From positions 26,751,668 through 26,815,667 of the forward strand of contig CM019823.1 in the NCBI GenBank assembly GCA_009763385.1: a DNA stretch of 64,000 nucleotides, in the 5' to 3' direction. Shown piece after piece: positions 12,960 through 24,765 of the stretch (position 1 is its first letter; each line of letters starts with the position of its first letter). A program made the position numbers and the translations under genes. The notes beneath the pieces are model-generated. The model made no database searches and had not been told where the DNA came from. It saw nothing but the letters and a program-made list of their open reading frames with translations. Origin of the DNA: Coix lacryma-jobi var. lacryma-jobi. Its lineage: Eukaryota; Streptophyta; Magnoliopsida; Poales; Poaceae.

Positions 12960-13240
12960 CATGGGCGGCGGCAGGGGTATGCCCCTGTATTCCTTGGCAT
13001 ACCCAAGATTTAAGAGAAAAAATTAATATGTATACATTTATTTATACGTATCTTGATATATTCCCGTTATATTATATAAATATGGCTCATAGACTCAATA
13101 CAACAGCCAATTCTGGCAGTCCACTTCCTTAATTATTAGAGACAACCACACTATGTTTAGAACTTGTACTTTGGCGTATATTTGCTTCAAAAAAATTTAT
13201 ATATGGCATACCCAGCCGTAAATTCCTGGCTCCGCCACTG
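12960..13240. mobile_element. short non-autonomous hAT element with 8-bp target duplication
   Basis: The right end reads GGCTCCGCCACTG (13228-13240), the inverse of the common hAT start CAGTGGCGGAGCC. The left end is a degraded copy starting at 12960 (CATGGGCGGCGGC). The internal 'GGCATACCC' words are inverted at both sides. Flanks are an exact 8-bp duplication, TTGGTATG, at 12952-12959 and 13241-13248, the size expected for hAT. No coding capacity. Confidence 0.8.
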
Positions 13241-13750
13241 TTGGTATGGCAGGGACGAAGACCGGAAGGGTAGATGACAGGATCACAATTGTTGACAAAA
13301 CAGAACCAACCTAGCCGGTCAGAGCTGGGAATGAAGTTTGCAAGCAGGTGCAGCCGGTTTGCCGTGCGGTTGTAGCCGAGAAACACCGATCCTATCCCAT
13401 GTGCGGTTGTAACGGAAACCGTAGTCAAAGTGTGTCACATGCATCGAGTGGCGGCGGCACGTCGGCTAGGCCGGCCCCCACCCCTGGTCTATTCAGTCCA
13501 GCACATCTCTGTCGTCCGCAGCCCGTCGCCGCCGCAGGCCCGCAGCGCAGGGACTGGGAGGAACCCACGGGCCTAGGCCGGCCCGCAAGCCAAGCCAAGC
13601 CAGTCTGCCACGACGACAGGCCGGCCCACTGGCCAGCATCCAGCAACTGGCCCCGTCCAACCCTACCGGAACCGGTCCACACCACACCTCGGCAACACCA
13701 TTCCAACACGCACACGCGAGAGCTCCTCTCTCTCACAGACACAACACACC

Positions 13751-13757
13751 TATAAAA
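13751..13757 (+). promoter_or_regulatory. TATA box, probable core promoter of the nucleotidyltransferase gene
   Basis: TATAAAA sits in a CT/CA-rich context about 420 bases upstream of the first coding ATG (14173). This would give a 5' UTR of roughly 390 bases, GC-rich with CCT-rich tracts. Position and sequence fit, but no transcript evidence is available. Confidence 0.5.
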
Positions 13758-14140
13758 TCCCAGATCCAGATAGGGACGGGCGTCAGGCCCAGAGAGGATC
13801 CCTGCCCCACCACCACCGCCTCCGCCTCCTCGTCGTGGGCGTTGGCGACGCGTTTGTTTTTGTTCACGCCCGCAGGTTTTCCTGTTTCTTCTCCTCCCCC
13901 GGCCGGCGCGCGCGTCCGCAACCGCGACGCGGGGCAGCGGGCGCTCTCGCCTACCTACCCATCCCACACCCGCCTCGGGAAACCCAAGCACCGCCCTCCC
14001 ACTCGCGCTCCCCCCACTCACTCATCACTCGTCGTAACGGCTCGGCAGAAACCCCAGGACGGGGACGCGGTAGACCAGAGCCGGCCGTGAGAAAAATTCC
14101 CCCCGTACTCCGCTTCCGTTTCGTTTCTCCCCAATTCCGC

Positions 14141-14158
14141 ATGGCCGCCGCGAGGTAA
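14141..14158 (+). promoter_or_regulatory. five-codon upstream ORF before the nucleotidyltransferase start
   Basis: ATG GCC GCC GCG AGG TAA ends 14 bases before the main ATG at 14173. Its start lies in a strong context (CCGCATGG). The end (GAGGTAAGC) also resembles a 5' splice site, so alternative 5' splicing is a second possibility. It could reduce translation of the main frame; this is inference. Confidence 0.4.
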
Positions 14159-14172
14159 GCGGCGCTCACCGG

Positions 14173-17100
14173 ATGGCGTCGGGAGGGAGGTGCAATAAGC
14201 TGGCGGCGGCGGATGCGGATGCGGCTGCGGCGCCTGCGGGGGCCGCGGCAGACGAGGTGGTGCGGCGCGTAAGGCCCACGGAGGCCTCCGAGCGCCGCCG
14301 CGCGGAGGTCGTCGACTACGCGCGGAGGCTCGTCGGTTCCGCGCTCGGATGCGAGGTGCGTTTTTGTGAATTGTGCGTGCGCTTCGTCGCAGTGCACTGC
14401 AGCGCCGGGCCGCTCCCGTCCGCGCGCGTGGCGCGGCGACTCTGCGTTCTCACTGCGCGAGTTTCGGTCGTGCTTTCTTCGGCTAGGGAGTAATCTCGAT
14501 GTTTCGTTCAGTAGATAATTATTAAGGGTTTCGTACTACGGGGATTCTCGTCCGTCTGTTTACCTTCCTTTACCTCCAATTCGGAGCAGTTTTGTTTTCT
14601 TCACTTTGGTTTTGGTTTGTTTATTAAGTCTTGTTCCATCGCTTTCCAAGGGATTTGACGCTTGATTATCCGTTTGGTTTGTACGGATCTGATTAACTCG
14701 TAAACTATTTGCTCGCGGCGCGTCGTAATGGTTCTGTTTCCTTTCTTTTTTTTTAAAAAAAAAAAAACTCGTGGTAGCCTTTACTGTGCCAAATTGGGGA
14801 TCGCTTCTGTCGTGTATCTGGACTGTCTGTTGTCACATGGATCAAATTTTGATGATAATTACTCTCCCATGGATTTGTTCTGCTGTGCCAAATTATTAGT
14901 TTCACATGGACCAATGAACATAGGAATTGCTGGGGAGCTTTTTCTGTAAGACTGCCCGGTCTTTGTTTTTTTTTTTCATTTTTAATAACTTTTTATGAAG
15001 CTTACGGACACGTTCTGTCTTGCGTTCTTTTCTTGAGCAAACTCAGGAGGCGTTTCTGTGCTGTTGATTAGAAAGTTTCGTGAAGCATTCATAATCTCCT
15101 TTTGTGTGGGTTCAGTAGTCAGCAGAGCAGTTTTTTTTTCTGGAGAAAGTAGATACATACTTTTATTGCTTATAGGAAAAAAAGGATAACAACATTTTTT
15201 GTTGTTAATGGCTCTGTTTGTCCCGTGATTGCCTGCTTTACTAGCTGGCAGCAGTGTCCGCTTCGATCTGTGCATATCCATCCACCTATCCATGTTGACT
15301 TGTCCACGTGGAATTACTAGCTCTGCAACTGAGGAATGCTGTAGTGGAATCTTCCGGGCATGTTGACTCTGCATTTTTCCGAGGAATTGACACAGCAGGA
15401 TAGAGACTTTTGCCTTGCACCGACAGCTTCCTGCCAACGTCCTGCTTTAAATTCTGCTGAGATGTCCCTAGAGCGCATTGTTGGAACAGTTTTATTGTTA
15501 TTCACTGATGAAAGTTCAGCGGGTCCGCTGTTTGATGAGCCGTACTTTGAGGCTTGCACACGGGCTTATTTATATACGTGGTAGATCTTGAAAAACTGGT
15601 CCCTTATTTGTTGCTATTCAGCAGATCACTTTTAATGTGTACGAGATGTCTCTTTATTAGCTGGATTTCCTTAGAGCATGTGGCTGCCCCTGGCTCATAC
15701 AGCCATTAGTCCTAGAGTTGGAGCTATGATATGGTGTTTCTTTTCGCATTTGTCAATAATTGCGGGCTTGTTCCTTGCAGAATTTTTGTGTGGAGATAAT
15801 TGCCTTTGCGTAATTACCATCATGTGTCTTGTTATGGCCTTATGCATTTTTTCGGCTACAACAAACGTGTGCCACCTAGAGTCAAATAAAGAACATTTCA
15901 AGATGCCTTGTGGAATTCTACCATTTCTTTAATCATGACTGTTAACTGAAGCATCGTCAGTATATTTGGTCATTCTTCATGAGACTGTCTTGCTGAAAAC
16001 CTGTGCAATATCACTTCCAGACTATCCTCTCGGAGATGCAAGCTACTCCCTCTGTCCCTAAATAACCGTCGTTTTCATTAAACATCTTTGACTAAATATA
16101 TATTAAAAAATATTAATATTCATCGTACGTAATTAGTATCATCGAAAAGATCTTTGAATCTAGTTTTTTAACAAAATTATTTGAAGATGCAAATGTTATA
16201 TGTATTTGCTACAAATTGAGTCAAACTTGTGGTAAAAAACACCAACAATGACAGTTAATTAGGGACGGAGGGAGTATATCTTACACTTTCTTTTCTCAAA
16301 AAGCATCCGGCAAGAAGTTTGCCAGGCATTTATTAATATAGAAGTTTATCTTAGGCTTTATCTATTGCAATGCACGTTCATGATTTTTACTTTTGACAGA
16401 CTACTATCAGTATAATGCCTTTTTATCTCATGTAGAACCATGTATCGAACCTTTTGCCATATTGGTCTTATACGTAATAGCTATCCTTGTTTGCTATATT
16501 GATCAGGTTTTTGCATTTGGATCTGTTCCACTGAAGACTTACCTTCCTGATGGGGATATTGATCTAACTGTCCTTGGAAGTACATCTTATGATAGTACTT
16601 TGGTTAATGATGTTTCCTGCATTCTTGAGTCTGAGGAGCAGAATAGTGATGCTGAATTCGTAGTGAAGGACTTGGAACGAATCGATGCTGAGGTTCATTC
16701 TCCTGTATACACTTCATGTACCTTCATAGTGATTCATTTTGGATGGCTGTTTATGCAATCTATGACTATGACATTGTAATCTGATCTCTTACTTGGTATT
16801 TCCATTCTGCTCATGTGATAATTGAACTGAAAGCTATGTGTCTCATCTTTCTCTTTGACATGTTATTTTTATTGTTTTACACACCCATCTAATTATCTGA
16901 AATTCTTATCCATCCAGGTCAGGCTCATTAAATGCACTATTGGAAATATTATAGTTGATATCTCATTCAACCAAACTGGCGGGATCTGCGCCCTCTGCTT
17001 CCTTGAGCTGGTGATTAACACATTTTATTTTGTGGAAATCATATTTCAAGCATACAGTCTTCTTCACTTCAAAGGCTTTCTGGTTAAATAATCTCTTAGC

Positions 17101-20100
17101 TCGTTGGATGTGTGGGTTGTTCAACATAGGTTTCTTGTGCTGTCTAGGTGCACTTTCATTTTATTACCATACTAAGTCATAAGAATTAAATGATGATTCC
17201 TTTGTCAGGTCGATCGCAAAGTTGGAAAAAACCATCTATTTAAAAGGAGCATCATATTGATCAAGGCATGGTGCTATTATGAAAGTCGCCTACTAGGAGC
17301 TCATCATGGACTTATATCAACCTATGCACTGGAAGTACTTATCCTATACATATTCAATCTATTCCACAAATCTCTCCACAGTCCTCTGGAGGTATATTAA
17401 AAGATGTACTTATTTCAGACATATTTACTCATAGAAAAGCTCATGTCTTCATCGTTTCCCTGTGTTTTTATTAACAGGTTCTTTATAGGTTTCTGGAGTA
17501 TTTTAGCAAGTTTGACTGGGACAATTATTGCATAAGTTTAAATGGACCTGTTGCTTTGTCGTCTTTGCCAAACTTAATTGGTGGGCTACCTTTCAATATT
17601 TCCATTGGCAGAGTAATGTATTGAATCCTATTCTCTTAAGTTATCTCTAAAATTTATCCTGCTTGCAGTTGAAGCTACAGTCACACATACCAGTGACTTA
17701 TTGTTTGACAAAGAATTCCTCAAGAGCTCCATGGATAAAGCAACTGTGCCTCCAAAAAATTCTGATTCATGCTATTCGAGGTTTCGTCCTAAACATCTAA
17801 ACATAGTTGATCCACTGAAGGAGTACAACAATCTTGGCAGAAGTGTCAACAGAGGTTTGAATTTGATCTAACCAAAATATACATATAACTCTTTCCTAAG
17901 TTTTCCTATACAACATATTCCATACGAAAACATATAGAAACACAATAAGCTTGCTCAGGCACCACAATTATTTGAGCTGTGCTGCTGCTTGTACGCATAA
18001 TTGCATAAACCCATGTGTAGCTAGCTAGCATTGTGTTTGCCTGACCTCATCTGCTTAATTTAGAATGGTGATTTTGTGCAGCTAGCTTTAATCGTATTCG
18101 AACAGCTTTCTTATATGGTGCTCGAAAGCTTGGTCATATTCTTATGTTACCACCAGAAGTTATTCCTGATGAAATTTATGGGTTTTTCAAAAACACTTTG
18201 GGAAGGAATGGAATAGGGTTAAGACCAGATATTGACAGTAATTTTGCTTTTCATCCTTCCTTTGGTACTGCTGAGGCTATTTTTGAAGATATATCAAGTA
18301 TGAAGATTTCTGATGGTGAGGATGAGAACATAACTTCTTGTCAACTTTCAAAGAGCTTGGGTGATAAGAACTTATACGTTGGAACGAATGGACCTACACA
18401 TTTGAGTAGTTGTTTTCCAGGAGTTCATAACACTGCATTAAGTACTGATTTAAGTACAAGATCATCCCATTTTGTCCATAATGCACCAAAACTACATTCA
18501 TCGTTTTGCCAAGATAACAGTCATGCTGACAGTGAAAAATGTTACTTGGACCATGGAATGGAGCAGGTATCTCACCGCACTGCTAAAGCCTTTTGCATAG
18601 ATGATAAGACATGGATACAGTCACAAGTTTCTGTGAGCAACCCATCGCTATTGAGCACCTCTGCTGATGAACTTGCCACAAAACAGAAAAACTGGAGTGC
18701 TATCTATGTGGGAAAACAACATTTTACTCCCTCACCATCAAGCTTGCCAGATCTTTCAGGGGATCTGGATTCACAATTTAGATGCCTGCGTCAAGTTCAG
18801 TACCACCTCGAATACTTGTTTGATGGGTTTTTACAGTCTGTTCAGGAAGCATCCTCTGCTGATAAGTTTCACAAGGATCATCCCTTTCACATTCCTTCTT
18901 GCAGTATCTTCTTGGGCAGAGATACAGCATCGCCAAGGTTGCCGTTGCTTTCACCTGCTGAAAGCAACGGAAGGGATTCGTCTCCTGTTTCTTGTTCTCA
19001 GAGCACAGAATGTGTCTCCCAGCATTCGCAGAATGAAAGCCCATGGGATATGGCTAATCAGCAGTGTGTCTCATTGCCCTCTCGAACTGATGTTCCACCC
19101 AAAAGAGTCTCGCCATCTTCTTGTGCCGATTCAGAAGTTTCTCCTGTTTCATGGTTTCATGGCTCTGAGGATAGCGATATGATGCATGGAAGTGGAATAG
19201 CCACGTGCTTTACAAGAAAGGTATTGAAATGTTTTCCTCCCAATATCTGCACTCTTGTTTGTGTGTCTAGTTACCAACAACTTGGTACTCTTCTCTTTTT
19301 TTTTCACAAACTGAGTGATGACTTTTTGGTTAGTGGACTTGTTAGTTTCAAGAAAAAAAGTGTTTAGTCCAGTTTTGCCATTTCCTATCATACCACAACG
19401 TTTTGTTAATTGATCTGCTGCCTATCCTAACTTCAGTTGAACCAGTTAGTTTGTGAAACATTAATTGGTACATTTCAATGAAAATGTGCCTTTTACTATA
19501 TCAAGATCACAACTTACAGCTTTGTTTCTTTTTGTTGGTATGCCAGAGCTGTTATACTCATGGGGAGCGATTGGCATCTTCAAGAGAGAATGGGAAAATA
19601 CTGCCAAATCAATCAGTGACATGTAAAAGCAACCAGAAGTCAGCTCCAGGAGCAAGATTTGTGTCTCACAAGGAGCAAGCTGCACTAGAAAGTAGAACCC
19701 AAGATATAATAATAGGTCAAGCTCTGAAGATACATGGATACATTCAATCAGACAGGAAAATTGTTGAAAAGCTCAGTTGTCATACTCAAAAGGAATTTGT
19801 CCGACATGACAATGAAGCAAGACAATTACCAAAGTACAAACAGGATGTCTGCTTGAACAAGAACTTTTTGCAAAACCGATATCATGATACTGACATGGAG
19901 TCTACACGAGCACCCAGAGCAACAAATCAGATGCCTAAATATCAACCATTTAACATTCAAAATACTAGAGAGAGTGATAGAACTAGCCTAAGAAAGAACT
20001 TGCCCAGAAAGCACAGCTCTGGTACATGGAAAGAGTATGAGATACCTGACCAGCCAACAAAGCAGAGACCAATTTGTGAGCCATTGAAGCTAGAAAACAG

Positions 20101-22526
20101 ACATGTCTGGGATTGCACAAAGAAGACATCAGCTGGAAAACAAAATGGTAATAATCATAAGGATCGCTCATCTTCTGTAAGAGGTGCAGTGCCATGCAGC
20201 CATGCAGCAAGCAGTCCAAATGGTTTAGAAAAAGAGGTTAATTCAAACAAACTCGTTGACAATGGAAGTCACCTGAGGCCAATCCTGCCAGAGTTATTGC
20301 TTTCTTGTCATGACATCAATAACCAAGAAAGGCCTCCATCATCTAATGTTCCTCAATCATACTTCCCTGCTGCAAATGGTCAACCATTAGAGACTATAGA
20401 GTTTGGATCTTTGGGACCGTTTGCACTGCCTTTATCCTCATTGAAGTCAAACGGAGCTACTAACACACAAACTACTCCATTTGTGTTACAAAGGTCCAGG
20501 GTTGCTGCATCTGAAAACAGGTAATTTCCAAGTGTTTTGTCCATAGCATTGAATTATATTCCTGCAAGTACTCCCTTTGTCCTTAAATATTTGTCGTTTG
20601 AATTTCCCAAGAAACAAATTTTACTAAATATATATATTTAAAAATATTAATATTTATGGTACATAATTAGTATCACTGGAAAGATCTTTAAATTTAGTTT
20701 TTTAATAAATTTATTTAGAGATATAAATTTTGCATGTATTTTCTACAAATCTAGTCAAACTTGTGATACGCACACCAATGATGACATTTATTTAGGAACA
20801 AAGGGAGTCTTAGGGTGTGTTTAGTTGGAAGAATTTTGGGTGTAAAATTCTTGTAGCACTTTCGTTGTTATTTGACAAACTTTGTCCAAATATGGACCAA
20901 CTAGACTCAAAAGATTCGTCTCGACATTTACAAACAAACTGTGCAATTAGTTTTTTTTTTGCCTACATTTAATACTTCATGCATGCGTCTAAAGATTCGA
21001 TGTGATGGAGAATCTTGTAAATATTTGGGATCTAAACAGGCCCTTAGTCATAAAATTAAATGTGAGATAAATATGATTGGTGAAGTATTTGGGGACTAGG
21101 AACATAGGGACTGTCTCGGAAGACGGATAGGTCTGTGTAATATCCAAATTTGTTGTTATATGATTACATGCACTTTACTCCCTTTGTCCTTAAATATTTG
21201 TCGTTTGCATTTCCCAAGAAACAAATTTTACTAAATATATATATTTAAAAATATTAATATTTATGGTACATAATTAGTATCACTGGAAAGATCTTTAAAT
21301 CTAGTTTTTTAATAAATTTATTTAGAGATATAAATTTTGCATGTATCTTCTACAAATCTAGTCAAACTTGTGATACGCACACCAATGATGACATTTATTT
21401 AGGAACAAAGGGAGTCTTAGGGTGTGTTTAGTTGGAAAAATTTTGGGTGTAAAATTCCTGTAGCACTTTCGTTGTTATTTGACAAACTTTGTCCAAATAT
21501 GGACCAACTAGACTCAAAAGATTCGTCTCGACATTTACAAACAAACTGTGCAATTAGTTATTTTTTTTGCCTACATTTAATACTTCATGCATGCGTCTAA
21601 AGATTCGATGTGATGGAGAATCTTGTAAATATTTGGGATCTAAACAGGCTCTTAGTCATAAAATTAAATGTGAGATAAATATGATTGGTGAAGTATTTGG
21701 GGACTAGGAACATAGGGACTGTCTCGGAAGACGAATAGGTCTGTGTAATATCCAAATTTGTTGTTATATGATTACATGCACTTTACTCCCTTTGTCCTTA
21801 AATATTTGTCGTTTGCATTTCCCAAGAAACAAATTTTACTAAATATATATATTTAAAAATATTAATATTTATGGTACATAATTAGTATCACTGGAAAGAT
21901 CTTTAAATCTAGTTTTTTAATAAATTTATTTAGAGATATAAATTTTGCATGTATCTTCTACAAATCTAGTCAAACTTGTGATACGCACACCAATGATGAC
22001 ATTTATTTAGGAACAGAGGGAGTCTTAGGGTGTGTTTAGTTGGAAAAATTTTGGGTGTAAAATTCCTGTAGCACTTTCGTTGTTATTTGACAAACTTTGT
22101 CCAAATATGGACCAACTAGACTCAAAAGATTTGTCTCGACATTTACAAACAAACTGTACAATTAGTTATTTTTTTGCCTACATTTAATACTTCATGCATG
22201 CGTCTAAAGATTCGATGTGATGGAGAATCTTGTAAATATTTGGGATCTAAACAGGCCCTTAGTCATAAAATTAAATGTGAGATAAATATGATTGGTGAAG
22301 TATTTGGGGACTAGGAACGTAGGGACTGTCTCGGAAGACGAATAGGTCTGTGTAATATCCAAATTTGCTGTTATATGATTACATGCACTTTACTCTATAA
22401 TGGCTACGGTTCTGTCCTTATATGAAGCATCCCGATAGTTGACTTCTATATTGTTTCAGGCCCCAGGGACTATGCAAAGTGGGAGACGAGGATGAATTCC
22501 CACCTCTTAGAGCTGGGATCCGGTGA
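14173..22526 (+). CDS. nucleotidyltransferase, PAP/OAS1 substrate-binding domain superfamily (non-canonical poly(A) polymerase-like)
   Basis: Nine exons: 14173-14355, 16507-16692, 16918-17010, 17209-17391, 17478-17580, 17669-17854, 18082-19220, 19547-20520, 22460-22526. All introns are GT-AG, phases are consistent, and the product is 1037 residues. Residues about 60-85 hold the nucleotidyltransferase signature FAFGSVPLKTYLPDGDIDLT (GS plus DxD), and exon 3 supplies the third carboxylate (IIVDISFNQ). Exons 4-5 encode the PAP/OAS1 helical domain (IKAWCYYESRLLGAHHGLISTYALE). Exons 6-7 continue with a conserved NRIRTAFLYGARKLGHIL block. The remaining ~650 residues are low-complexity, Ser/Asn/Gln-rich and poorly conserved, ending in a short DEFPPLRAGIR motif typical of plant members. 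The family adds nucleotides to RNA; the substrate of this subgroup is not established. Start: the only ATG in frame with the GS-motif exon, in a GC-rich first exon. The last intron holds a three-copy repeat array. Confidence 0.93.
16046..16274. mobile_element. Stowaway-like MITE in intron 1 of the nucleotidyltransferase gene
   Basis: Ends CTCCCTCTGTCC and GGACGGAGGGAG are inverted copies flanked by TA (16044-16045 and 16275-16276). The internal sequence is AT-rich and non-coding. It lies in the 2.15-kb first intron, about 230 bases before exon 2. Confidence 0.85.
20571..20807. mobile_element. Stowaway-like MITE (copy 1 of 3 in the tandem array)
   Basis: Ends CTCCCTTTGTCC and AACAAAGGGAG are inverted, and the left flank ends in TA. 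The same element recurs in the second and third tandem units because the whole unit was duplicated, not by separate insertions. Confidence 0.8.
20813..21043. mobile_element. Tourist-like (PIF/Harbinger) MITE (copy 1 of 3 in the tandem array)
   Basis: Left end GGGTGTGTTTAG and right end CTAAACAGGCCC are inverted, flanked by TTA (20810-20812 and 21044-21046). The internal words CTTTCGTTGTTATTTGACAA and CATGCATGCGTCTAAAGATT mark one of the most abundant grass MITE families. Copies recur in units 2 and 3. Confidence 0.85.
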
Positions 22527-23038
22527 GAACTTATGTATAGGTCATACAGACGGGATACAACTGATCATAGAGTTAGCAAAAGGAGCTGACCAGTTGAGCT
22601 TTGTGCAGAGTTTTCTTGGGCGCATAGATATGAGGATTGCTATGACATAGTATAGCCTACCGTGTAAAATCTCGTCGGTACCTTGTCAATCCCTTCTCTT
22701 TTGTTTCCTAGTTGTGTCTATAGTTACACCGAACAAGGTTTAATACAGCTAATGTTCATTGGTATAACTTAGCAAGGAGAAAGATAGGTAACAAAATACT
22801 TACGTTTACCGTAGGCCAATTGGCTATTGCTCATTTCAAGTCTTCTTGCCTTCACTTTTCTTTGTTTCGGCGAAAAATCGTAAAAGCACGTCATCAGCTG
22901 TCTTGAAATTCTGACTGAAATGGCTGTTCAGCTCGTACAGGTCCCTTTTCAGTCTCACCTGACATCAAGAACATCAGCGTTCTGTCCATGATAAAAAGCT
23001 CCTTCCGACAAAGGGCTGCAACACTGCTTTTCGGACTG
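22527..23038 (+). other. 3' UTR and downstream region of the nucleotidyltransferase gene
   Basis: AT-rich sequence follows the stop codon. No further coding sequence or domain is visible. The exact polyadenylation site cannot be fixed from sequence alone. Confidence 0.5.
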
Positions 23039-23041
23039 TAA

Positions 23042-23282
23042 GAGCATCCCCAACAACAAGAGCTAGTATCTAGCTCTAAGCATTCTAAGAGACAACCCTT
23101 CAAATAACCTATCTCTTAGCACATAGCTCTTAATATAAATGACCTCACTTATCATTCTCATATAATCTCGAAGTATGTGTTTAAGACTATCTCTTGAACA
23201 AGAGATAGCTCTCTTCTCTCTCCTATTAAAATATGAGAAAATATTCTATGAGCTAGCCAAGAGCTGATCAATGGAGACGCCC
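23042..23282. mobile_element. PIF/Harbinger-like MITE
   Basis: Left end GAGCATCCCCAAC and right end GGAGACGCCC are inverted and imperfect, flanked by TAA (23039-23041 and 23283-23285). The interior is rich in GAGCTA/TAGCTC and CTCTTA words that can fold back. Confidence 0.75.
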
Positions 23283-23398
23283 TAAAAGCGTGCTCATCCT
23301 CTGCTTGGCTGGGGTCGAAAGACAGCTGCAGCCTTCAGTGCACCGTTTCACAGGCTCGAGTTCGCGAATTTTTTTTCGGAAAGTTATTTTCGCTGTTA

Positions 23399-23654
23399 CT
23401 CCCTCTGTTCCTAAAAAAATAAAAATATTGCCGTCAAAAAATAAAAATATCGCCATCGAATGTGTGCCATAGATTTAACTCAATTTATAAAAAAATATGT
23501 GCAATATTTAAATTTTCAAAAAAAATTGTTAAAAAACTAAATTTAAAGATCTTTCTAATGATACTAATTATGTACCATAAATATATTTTAGTATATAATT
23601 AATCAAAATTATTTCTCGGGAAGCGAAACGACAATCTTTTAGGGACGGAGGGAG
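23399..23654. mobile_element. Stowaway-like MITE
   Basis: Ends CTCCCTCTGTTCC and GGGACGGAGGGAG are inverted and flanked by TA. A near-duplicate 'AAAAATAAAAATAT' motif lies near the left end. Non-coding. Confidence 0.85.
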
Positions 23655-23683
23655 TATTTGTCAAACGTCTAAACACAGATTAA

Positions 23684-23937
23684 GGCCCTGTTTAGTTAGA
23701 GCCCCTAGAGTTTAGTCACTAAAATTAGTCCCTAAAGTACTGAACACCTCACTAAAGTTTAGAGGCCACAAAAATTTAGGGGTCTTTAGTTATGAAGAGG
23801 TAGCAAATTTAGGGGTCTTTAGTTATGAAGAGGTAGCTAAAAATGACTAAACTTAGTGGTTTTTAGTTACTATATAACCAAACATCGTCATTAAACTTTA
23901 GGAGCACTAAACTTTAGGGGGGCTAACCAAACAGGTC
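23684..23937. mobile_element. PIF/Harbinger-like MITE with an internal 33-bp tandem duplication
   Basis: Left end GGCCCTGTTTAGTTAG and right end CTAACCAAACAGGTC are inverted, flanked by TAA (23681-23683 and 23938-23940). Inside, a 33-bp unit is repeated exactly twice (23772-23804 and 23805-23837). Confidence 0.85.
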
Positions 23938-24551
23938 TAAATAATTTTGTTAAGAAACTAGATTCAAAGACCTTTTCGATGATATTAATTATGATACTAA
24001 TTGTTGATATTATTATTTATAATAATTGCCGGCAGTTATTTTTCGGGAAGCGAAAACGACTTCTATTTTGGGAGGGAGGGAGTATGCATTTAAAGATTTG
24101 ATGTGAACGAAGAATTAGAAAAAATTTGGGAATCTCTGCCGGCAATCAAGGTATTCAAGCTCTAATCGTTCGGACGTTCTGCTACAGGAAGCTGCTGCCG
24201 AATGGCAGACGGCAGAGCTGCAGGTGTGCAGCCCAGTGACCATCGTTTCACCAATCCAGCCATGAAACTATTGATGCCCTGTTTCAGCGCTGCTATGAAC
24301 CAATGCCAAACATTTCATTCGGAAACATTTGGGTGGGAGTTTTTTTTTTTCAGCCTCCTGCATCACTGATCCCTCGGTTTGAGGTTGCTACCACGTAGCA
24401 ACTGCTTTAGCTTTTAGCTCACCTAAAGAAAGCGGCTGCTTTGCACTTGGATATGAAATTTCATGACTTGAGGTTAACTCTACTTGATCCCGTCAATACA
24501 GTCGTTATTCTTATCCGACCTTGCTAAACTCGCTCTTTTTTCTTATAATTA

Positions 24552-24765
24552 GGCACTGTTTAGTTCCCCTCATTTCACAAAATTTTCCATCACATCAATG
24601 TTCGGACATATGCATGGAGCATTAATGTAGGTAAAAAAATAACTAATTGTACTTTTAGTATGTACATGTCGAGACGAATCTTTGCAGTCTACGTAGTCCA
24701 TATTTGAACAAAGTTTATCAAATAACAACGAAAACGCTACAGGAAAAATTTAAGAGAGTGTTTAT
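24552..24765. mobile_element. Tourist-like MITE, right end degraded
   Basis: TTA (24549-24551) precedes GGCACTGTTTAGTTCCC. The family words appear in the opposite orientation to the copies in intron 8 (CGAGACGAATCTTTG, ATCAAATAACAACGAAA, GCTACAGG). The expected right terminal repeat is replaced by AAGAGAGTGTTTATC, so the right border is approximate. Confidence 0.7.

Larger units (their letters stand above)
20571..22391 (+). repeat. three tandem copies of a ~608-bp unit inside intron 8
   Basis: Copies start at 20571, 21178 and 21786 (units 607, 608 and ~606 bp). Each holds a Stowaway-like MITE, a Tourist-like MITE and about 140 bases of non-repeat intron sequence (GATTGGTGAAGTATTTGGGG...). 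The copies differ by only a few per cent. Copies 2 and 3 share variants absent from copy 1 (GTTTGCATTT versus GTTTGAATTT; AAATCTAG versus AAATTTAG), so they are the youngest pair. The word TACTC occurs at all four unit borders. The array makes up most of the 1.94-kb intron. Confidence 0.95.

Noticed and set aside
13425..14021. 198-codon minus-strand frame
   Set aside because: Overlaps the promoter and 5' leader of the nucleotidyltransferase gene; Gly/Arg-rich chance frame.
22441..22526. Ending the nucleotidyltransferase at the stop just after 20520
   Set aside because: 20519-20522 is a good splice donor (CAG|GTAATT), and the 67-nt exon at 22460-22526 gives the conserved DEFPPL C-terminus in frame.
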